Positions 59,502 through 64,000 of a stretch of 64,000 nucleotides of DNA are shown piece by piece. A model generated the notes under the pieces. That model made no database searches and was not told the DNA's origin. It saw nothing but the letters and a program-made list of their open reading frames with translations. This stretch comes from Geothrix sp. 21YS21S-2 (GTDB lineage: Bacteria > Acidobacteriota > Holophagae > Holophagales > Holophagaceae), in contig NZ_CP132910.1 in NCBI RefSeq assembly GCF_030846775.1, forward strand, positions 3,475,001-3,539,000, in the 5' to 3' direction. A program made the position numbers and the translations under genes. Each line of letters starts with the position of its first letter. Within the stretch, counting starts at the first letter, position 1.

Positions 59502-60443
59502 TCATTTCCGGGGGCGGTCGGAAAGGCCGATGCGGTCCCGGATGACATATAGCGGTCGGCGCTTCGCCTCGTCAAAGGTCTTGCCGATGTAGAGTCCCAG
59601 GATCCCCAGGTTCATGAACAGCAGGCCGCTGATGAACCAGAGTGAGACCATCACGCTCGCCCAGCCTTCGATCCTGATTCCGACGAAGAAATGCCGGTAG
59701 AGGATGTAGATGATGAACGCGAAGGACACCAGGGCGATCAGAAAGCCGAGCCGGATGAACAGCCGTAGCGGCTTGTTGGACTGGGAGACGATACTGTCGA
59801 CGGCCAGCCGGATCAGGCGTCCGGAGGTGTAGGACGTCAGCCCCTCGTAGCGTGCCGCATGGTCGATGTCGATGGCGGTGGTCCGGAATCCGACCCACTT
59901 CGCGAACAGTCCGTAGGAGCGGTTCTGCTCCCGCATTTCACCGATGCTCTGGGCGACCTGCCGGGAGATGATGCTGAAGTTGGCCACGCAGCCGTCAATC
60001 GTTTCATCAATTAGGTATTCGTATAGCCGGTAATAGGCGCTGGACATGGCCTTCTTGAGGAAGGCGTCCTTGCGCGCGTGGCGCCGGCCGAACACGGCGT
60101 CATAGCCTTCCTGGGCCTTCGCGTAGAGCTTCGCGATTTCCTCAGGCTGATCCTGGAGGTCGCAATCCATGACCACGATCCACTCCCCCTGGGCATGGTC
60201 GAGACCTGCAGTGATCGCGAAATGCTGTCCGAAATTCCGGGAGAGATCCAGGCCCTTGACCCGGGGATCGGTGCGGGCGAGCTCGCCGATGACGTCCCAG
60301 TCGTTCTCTGGACTGTGGTCGTTGACCATGAGGATCTCAAAATCCGGGGTGATCGCTTCCAGGGCGAGCCTGAGTCGGCGGTAAAGTTCCGGCAGGATCC
60401 TGGCGGCCTTGTAGACCGGAGTCACAACCGAAATGTGCACCAT
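59502..60443 (-). CDS. family 2 glycosyltransferase with C-terminal membrane helices (ArnC/GtrB-like)
   Basis: 313 aa. GT-A domain with SVVTPVYKAARILPELYRRL, LMVNDHSPENDW, GLDLSRNFGQHFAITAGLDHAQGEWIVVMDCDLQDQPEEI (catalytic metal DxD in DCDLQ), then two C-terminal helices (LGFLIALVSFAFIIYILY and MVSLWFISGLLFMNLGILGLY). This is the polyprenyl-phosphate sugar synthase pattern (GtrB, ArnC, DPM1). Start at ATG 60443, overlapping the upstream stop codon. Confidence 0.92.
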   Translation of the reverse strand: MVHISVVTPVYKAARILPELYRRLRLALEAITPDFEILMVNDHSPENDWDVIGELARTDPRVKGLDLSRNFGQHFAITAGLDHAQGEWIVVMDCDLQDQPEEIAKLYAKAQEGYDAVFGRRHARKDAFLKKAMSSAYYRLYEYLIDETIDGCVANFSIISRQVAQSIGEMREQNRSYGLFAKWVGFRTTAIDIDHAARYEGLTSYTSGRLIRLAVDSIVSQSNKPLRLFIRLGFLIALVSFAFIIYILYRHFFVGIRIEGWASVMVSLWFISGLLFMNLGILGLYIGKTFDEAKRRPLYVIRDRIGLSDRPRK

Positions 60444-61378
60444 CAACGCCTCCGGGATGTTCCGAGAATACCCCCATTGGAGGCCGCCCGGTACCGCTGC
60501 CAGAGAAGGAACGCCAGCCCCAATGCCGCCGAAGCCAGCGAATAGCCGCGAAGAAGGAGGGCGGCGCCCTGGGCCCGTGCCGGCTCCACCCCCGCCAGGA
60601 CGAGCATGCCGGTGATGCCCAGCTCGCAGATGCCGATCCCGCCGGGAATCAGGCTGAAGATCCCCAGCAGGGCAATCCCGGACATCAGCGCGGCCAGATC
60701 CGGGAGACGCAGGTGGATCTGCAGCGAGGCCAGGACCCCGTACCACCCGGCCAGGACCAGCAGCCATGCCGCGGCGGTGGAGGCCAGCGCCCCCGTGAGC
60801 CGGCCCGGCGAAGCCACCAGGTTGCGAAAGCCGGTTCCCCACGCCTCGAACCGGCCGGTGCCGGGGATCCTGCCCAGCCATGGCGCGAGGAGAAGTCCGG
60901 CCAGGGCGATGGAGAGCAGGGCGGCGGCGAGCATCCGTCCCTGGGCCGGCAGGTACCGGGGGTAGCACAGGAAGAAGAGGAGGAGGATGGAGGCCAGATC
61001 CAGGCACCGTTCCAGCAGGAGGGCCGAATAGCCGCGCTTGCGGCCCAGCCCGGAACCGCTGTGCCCGGCTTCGACCTTCAGGATCTCCGCCCCCTGGAGC
61101 GGGACGACGGATCCGAGTCCCACCGCGATCCCGATGGCGAGGTACCGGTCCAGCAGGGACCCGGAGCGGGCCTGGTCGGGAAGGAGGCTCTGCCACCTGA
61201 AGGTCCGCATGAGAAAGAACAGCGGGAGGGTGCCGGCCGTGGCCCCGAAGAAGACCAGGAACCGGGCCTTCAGGAGGATTCCCCACGCGCTCTGCCACTC
61301 GAAGGTCAGGCCGACCCAGACGAGGAAGCCGACGGCCAGGGCCCAGCCGAGGAGGGCGGGGAGCCCGGGGCGCCTCAT
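60443..61378 (-). CDS. lysylphosphatidylglycerol synthase-type (UPF0104/AglD-like) membrane protein, flippase candidate
   Basis: 311 aa, about eight membrane helices. The segments GLGSVVPLQGAEILKVEAGH and FSLIPGGIGICELGITGMLVLAG, each around a conserved Pro/Gly loop, are typical of the UPF0104/LPG synthase TM family that often accompanies GT2 polyprenyl-phosphate enzymes. It may flip the lipid-linked sugar. Start and stop overlap neighbouring genes. Confidence 0.85.
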   Translation of the reverse strand: MRRPGLPALLGWALAVGFLVWVGLTFEWQSAWGILLKARFLVFFGATAGTLPLFFLMRTFRWQSLLPDQARSGSLLDRYLAIGIAVGLGSVVPLQGAEILKVEAGHSGSGLGRKRGYSALLLERCLDLASILLLFFLCYPRYLPAQGRMLAAALLSIALAGLLLAPWLGRIPGTGRFEAWGTGFRNLVASPGRLTGALASTAAAWLLVLAGWYGVLASLQIHLRLPDLAALMSGIALLGIFSLIPGGIGICELGITGMLVLAGVEPARAQGAALLLRGYSLASAALGLAFLLWQRYRAASNGGILGTSRRR

Positions 61379-62241
61379 GGGCCGGGGCGCCGGGCCACGA
61401 CGAGCAGGGAGGCGCCCCAGGGCCAGCGCACGCCAGCCTTGATGAGCAGCCGTTCCAGAGCCATCACGAGCGCGAGCAGGGTGTTCTTCCAGGGAGCGAT
61501 CTCGAATTCGGCCAGGGGTTCGAACGCCTCCCTGTCCCGGCGGCGGCGGACCTGTACCAGCAGGGGAAGGAGGAGGGATACGAAGGAGGTGGCAAGGACG
61601 GGCCGCAGCCCGGCTCCGGCCAGCCTGTCCAGGAGCATGGCGCGGGTATACCGGCGGACGTGGGACGCCTTCTCGTCCACCACGCTCCACAGCCACGGGT
61701 GCTGAGGGACCGTGACCATGACCGTTCCTCCGGGCTTGACGGCCGCGGCGACCGCCACCAGGACCTGGTCGTCCTCGGGGATGTGCTCCAGCACATCGAA
61801 AAGGCCGATCACGTCGAATTCCGCCTCGAAGGGCAGCCTCCGGGCGTCGAGCTGAAGGAAGTCGGCCCCGGGCACCCGCTTGGCGGCGAAGGGCAGGCCC
61901 TCGACGTGGAACTCGGCCCCGGTGAAGCGGGTCGAGGGGAAAAGGGCCGCGAGGCCCTGCAGCACGAACCCCGTGCCGCAGCCGACCTCCAGGAAGGTCC
62001 CGGGACGGGGGGCGTGTCTGCCCAGGGCCCAGGCGATGAGGCGGTTCCGGCTCCTGAACCAGAAATGCCGGGCTTCCTGGCCGGCCAGATCCTGGAAGGC
62101 CGCCTTGGAGAACCCCTCTCCGTCGGGGACCTCCCCGTAGAGGATGGGGATGCCCTCCCGCACCTCCGCGGCCCAGCCGCAGGCGGCGCAGCGCCAGGCC
62201 GGCTCGGCGAGGGGAGCGGAGCATCTCACGCAGCGCCTCAT
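61375..62241 (-). CDS. class I SAM-dependent methyltransferase with N-terminal zinc ribbon
   Basis: 288 aa. The N-terminus has four Cys (RRCVRCSAPLAEPAWRCAACGW), a small zinc ribbon. The methyltransferase has motif I FLEVGCGTGFVLQGLAALFP, LQLDARRLPF (motif post I/II), and VIGLFDVLEHIPED. C-terminal arm VHPWLWS-type QHPWLWSVVDEKASHVRRYT is common in polysaccharide cluster methyltransferases. Target (sugar or lipid) is not shown. Overlaps the DegT gene by 4 bases. Confidence 0.86.
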   Translation of the reverse strand: MRRCVRCSAPLAEPAWRCAACGWAAEVREGIPILYGEVPDGEGFSKAAFQDLAGQEARHFWFRSRNRLIAWALGRHAPRPGTFLEVGCGTGFVLQGLAALFPSTRFTGAEFHVEGLPFAAKRVPGADFLQLDARRLPFEAEFDVIGLFDVLEHIPEDDQVLVAVAAAVKPGGTVMVTVPQHPWLWSVVDEKASHVRRYTRAMLLDRLAGAGLRPVLATSFVSLLLPLLVQVRRRRDREAFEPLAEFEIAPWKNTLLALVMALERLLIKAGVRWPWGASLLVVARRPGP

Positions 62242-63365
62242 GCGCCGAAGAACCCCGCGACGGCCCCGATGATCGCGTCCTGGTCCGCGGGGCCCAGGTC
62301 CGGCCAGAGCGGCAGCCGAAGAAGGCAGTCGCTGTAGCGGTCGGAGTTGGGGAGCGGCCCCCCGTGGTGGCGGGGGGCGAAATAGGGGCTGCGGTGGAGG
62401 GACTGGTAGTGGAATACGGCATTGACCCCGTGGGCCTTCAGGTGCTCGATCAGCCGGGTGCGGGTCGCGAGGCTGTCCAGGACGAGGTAGTAGATGTGCC
62501 CGTTGTGGACACAATGGGCGGGAATGCGGGGAAGCAAGGCATGGCCCGCCGCTTCCAGAGGGGCCAGCGCGGCGTGGTAGCGGTTCCACACCTCCATCCT
62601 CCGGACCTGGATGGCGTCCAGGTCCACCAGCTGGGCCCAGAGCACGGCGGCCGTGATTTCCGGCGGGGAGAAGCTGCTCCCCAGGTCGACCCAGGTGTAC
62701 TTGTCCACCTCGCCCCGGAAGAACGCGGCCCGGTTGGTCCCCTTCTCCCACATGATCTCCGCGCGGGCGGCGAGTTCCGCGGCGTTGATCATCAGGAGGC
62801 CGCCCTCGCCGCACTGGATGTTCTTGGTCTCATGGAAGGAGAGGGCGCCCAGGTGCCCCAGGCTGCCCAGCGGCCTTCCCTTGTACGTGGCCTCGACCCC
62901 CTGGGCGGCGTCCTCGATCACCCGGATGCCCCGGACATCTGCCAGGGCGAGCAGGGGGTCCATGTCCACGGCGACGCCCGCGTAGTGCGTCACTACGATG
63001 GCGCGGGTGGCTTCCGTCACCCGGTCGGCGATGCTGGCGACGGCCATGTTGGGATGGTCCGGACCGGAATCGGCGAAGATCAGGCGGGCGCCTCTCAGGG
63101 CGAAGGCGTTGGCGGTGGACACGAAGCCGTACGACGCGAGGATGACTTCGTCCCCGGGGTCGATGCCGCAGGCCAGGGCGGCGAGTTCCAGGGCATCCGT
63201 GCAGGACGTGGTCAGGAGCGCCTTCCGCAGACCGTAGCGCTGCTCAAAAAAGGCCTGGCACCGCCGCGTGAACGCAAAATTGCCTGAAGTCCTGCCGCTT
63301 TCGAAAACTTGCTGGATTAACTCCACTTCCCTACCCGTGAAGTGGGGCCGATTGAAGGGGATCAT
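62238..63365 (-). CDS. DegT/DnrJ/EryC1-family dTDP-4-amino-4,6-dideoxy-sugar aminotransferase (WecE-like)
   Basis: 375-residue PLP enzyme, close to the length of WecE/RffA (376 aa). PLP Lys is K181 in SFHETKNIQCGEGG, and GSLGHLGALSFHETK, VIEDAAQGVEATYKGRPLG and FNRPHFTGREVELI are family segments. Such enzymes convert dTDP-4-keto-6-deoxyglucose to a 4-amino sugar with Glu as donor. This fits the acetyl/acyltransferases further down the run. ATG 63365 chosen; a longer frame overlaps the TPR gene. Confidence 0.93.
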   Translation of the reverse strand: MIPFNRPHFTGREVELIQQVFESGRTSGNFAFTRRCQAFFEQRYGLRKALLTTSCTDALELAALACGIDPGDEVILASYGFVSTANAFALRGARLIFADSGPDHPNMAVASIADRVTEATRAIVVTHYAGVAVDMDPLLALADVRGIRVIEDAAQGVEATYKGRPLGSLGHLGALSFHETKNIQCGEGGLLMINAAELAARAEIMWEKGTNRAAFFRGEVDKYTWVDLGSSFSPPEITAAVLWAQLVDLDAIQVRRMEVWNRYHAALAPLEAAGHALLPRIPAHCVHNGHIYYLVLDSLATRTRLIEHLKAHGVNAVFHYQSLHRSPYFAPRHHGGPLPNSDRYSDCLLRLPLWPDLGPADQDAIIGAVAGFFGA

Positions 63366-63399
63366 CGAATCTCCTGGGGAATGGCGGCGGGAAGCGAAC

Positions 63400-63999
63400 C
63401 TAGCGTAGTTCCTCCAGAAGCCTGGACGCCTTGGCGTCCTTGGGGTCGAGGGCCAGGGCGGCCCTGGCCGCGGCCTGGGCTTCGTTCTTGCGGCCCAGGT
63501 TCTTGAGGATCTGCCCTCGCCGCCAGTGGGCCGTTCCGTAGCCGCCGGACCCGCCCTCCAGGGGCGCCTTGAGGACCTGGTCCAGGAAGGCCAACCCCTG
63601 GTCGGCGTGGACGCCGGTCCGGGCAGAGATCTTGCCGAGCTCAAGCTGGATGAGGCTGGGCGCGTCCACCGCCGGCAGGGCGGCAAGGGCCGCGTTCCAG
63701 GCCTCCTCGCCCATGCCCGCGTCGATCAGCGCGTCGCAGACCGAGCACAGGGCACGGGCGCTGCCCCTGGCACCGGGCAGGAGCCTGCGGGCCTCCCGGG
63801 CCAGGCGCCGCTTCTGTTCCTCTTCACCGAGGTCCTTGCGGGTCTCCCGGCTGCCCAGGGCGTCCAGGTAGGCCATGGTGACTTCCGGATCCTTCGGAGA
63901 AATGGCGAGGGCCGTCCCGAAGGCGGCCTCGGCCTGCGGCCACTCCCCTTCCATGGACAGGATCGTGCCCTTGAGGGCCGAACCCTTGCCTGGGTCCAA
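63400..63999 (-). CDS. TPR-repeat protein, partial (5' end outside window)
   Basis: The C-terminal ~199 residues of a protein that continues beyond the window edge. It contains TPR-like helix pairs (WPQAEAAFGTALAISPKDPEVTMAYLDAL near the start and HWRRGQILKNLGRKNEAQAAARAALALDPKDAKASRLLEELR at the end). No catalytic motif is visible in this part. It is 34 bases upstream of the DegT gene on the same strand, so it may be the preceding gene of the glycan run. Confidence 0.8.
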   Translation of the reverse strand: MDPGKGSALKGTILSMEGEWPQAEAAFGTALAISPKDPEVTMAYLDALGSRETRKDLGEEEQKRRLAREARRLLPGARGSARALCSVCDALIDAGMGEEAWNAALAALPAVDAPSLIQLELGKISARTGVHADQGLAFLDQVLKAPLEGGSGGYGTAHWRRGQILKNLGRKNEAQAAARAALALDPKDAKASRLLEELR

Positions 64000-64000
64000 T

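Overview
The window is high-GC bacterial chromosome with almost no non-coding space; no gap between annotated features exceeds about 250 bases. The cbb3-type oxidase, the Rieske/cytochrome b genes, the thrS-infC-rpmI-rplT-pheS-pheT order and the pilA-type pilin suggest an Acidobacteriota of the Holophaga/Geothrix kind. That assignment is an inference from gene content; no database search was possible.

Layout. 1-2.1 kb: 3' two thirds of a 23S rRNA, then 5S rRNA and a terminator. 2.1-3.5 kb: two exported proteins of unknown function. 3.7-12.5 kb: translation and housekeeping block (thrS, infC with a probable AUC start, rpmI, rplT, pheS, a pheT lacking the N-terminal tRNA-binding domain, a ZapB-like coiled coil, zapA, a 6S RNA candidate, rny). 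12.5-20.3 kb: a long inverted repeat, a RES/Xre toxin-antitoxin pair, a CPBP protease, a thioesterase, an unassigned enzyme-like protein, nadA, a type III glutamine synthetase behind a perfect CRP-type palindrome, and maf. 20.3-24.3 kb: two tandem BlaI/M56 sensor modules, each behind its own operator-like dyad; the first M56 protein carries a lytic transglycosylase domain. 24.5-26.7 kb: a TIG-domain lipoprotein with a long Pro/Thr linker.

26.7-36.1 kb (minus strand): one compact run of 14 genes. It reads, in transcription order: CcoN, a CcoO-CcoP-like dihaem protein, a CcoQ-like peptide, a dihaem c lipoprotein, a Rieske protein, a cytochrome b that has lost both haem bH ligands, two small membrane proteins, a second cytochrome b with both ligand pairs fused to a 2[4Fe-4S] ferredoxin, an FlpD/MvhD-like iron-sulfur protein, two tiny membrane peptides, a CcoS-like peptide and an NRDE protein. 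I regard this as the most unusual system here: a quinol/cytochrome/oxidase assembly that appears to have an iron-sulfur exit or entry on the cytoplasmic side.

36.4-50.6 kb (plus strand): a large degenerate-ATPase/TPR protein coupled to panB-panC, then panD, rng, a dCMP-deaminase-like gene and a GT2 glycosyltransferase, interleaved with three paralogous TMTC-like membrane/TPR proteins. 50.5-53.1 kb: a membrane phosphoesterase/sulfatase-like protein and a type IV pilin with a sigma-54 promoter. 53.3-64 kb (minus strand): a surface-glycan cluster with a DegT sugar aminotransferase, methyltransferase, flippase-like protein, GT2 enzyme, adenylating enzyme, two acyl carrier proteins, a KAS III-like enzyme, an SDR and three acyltransferase-type proteins. 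It looks designed to build an unusual acyl group on carrier proteins and place it on an amino sugar.
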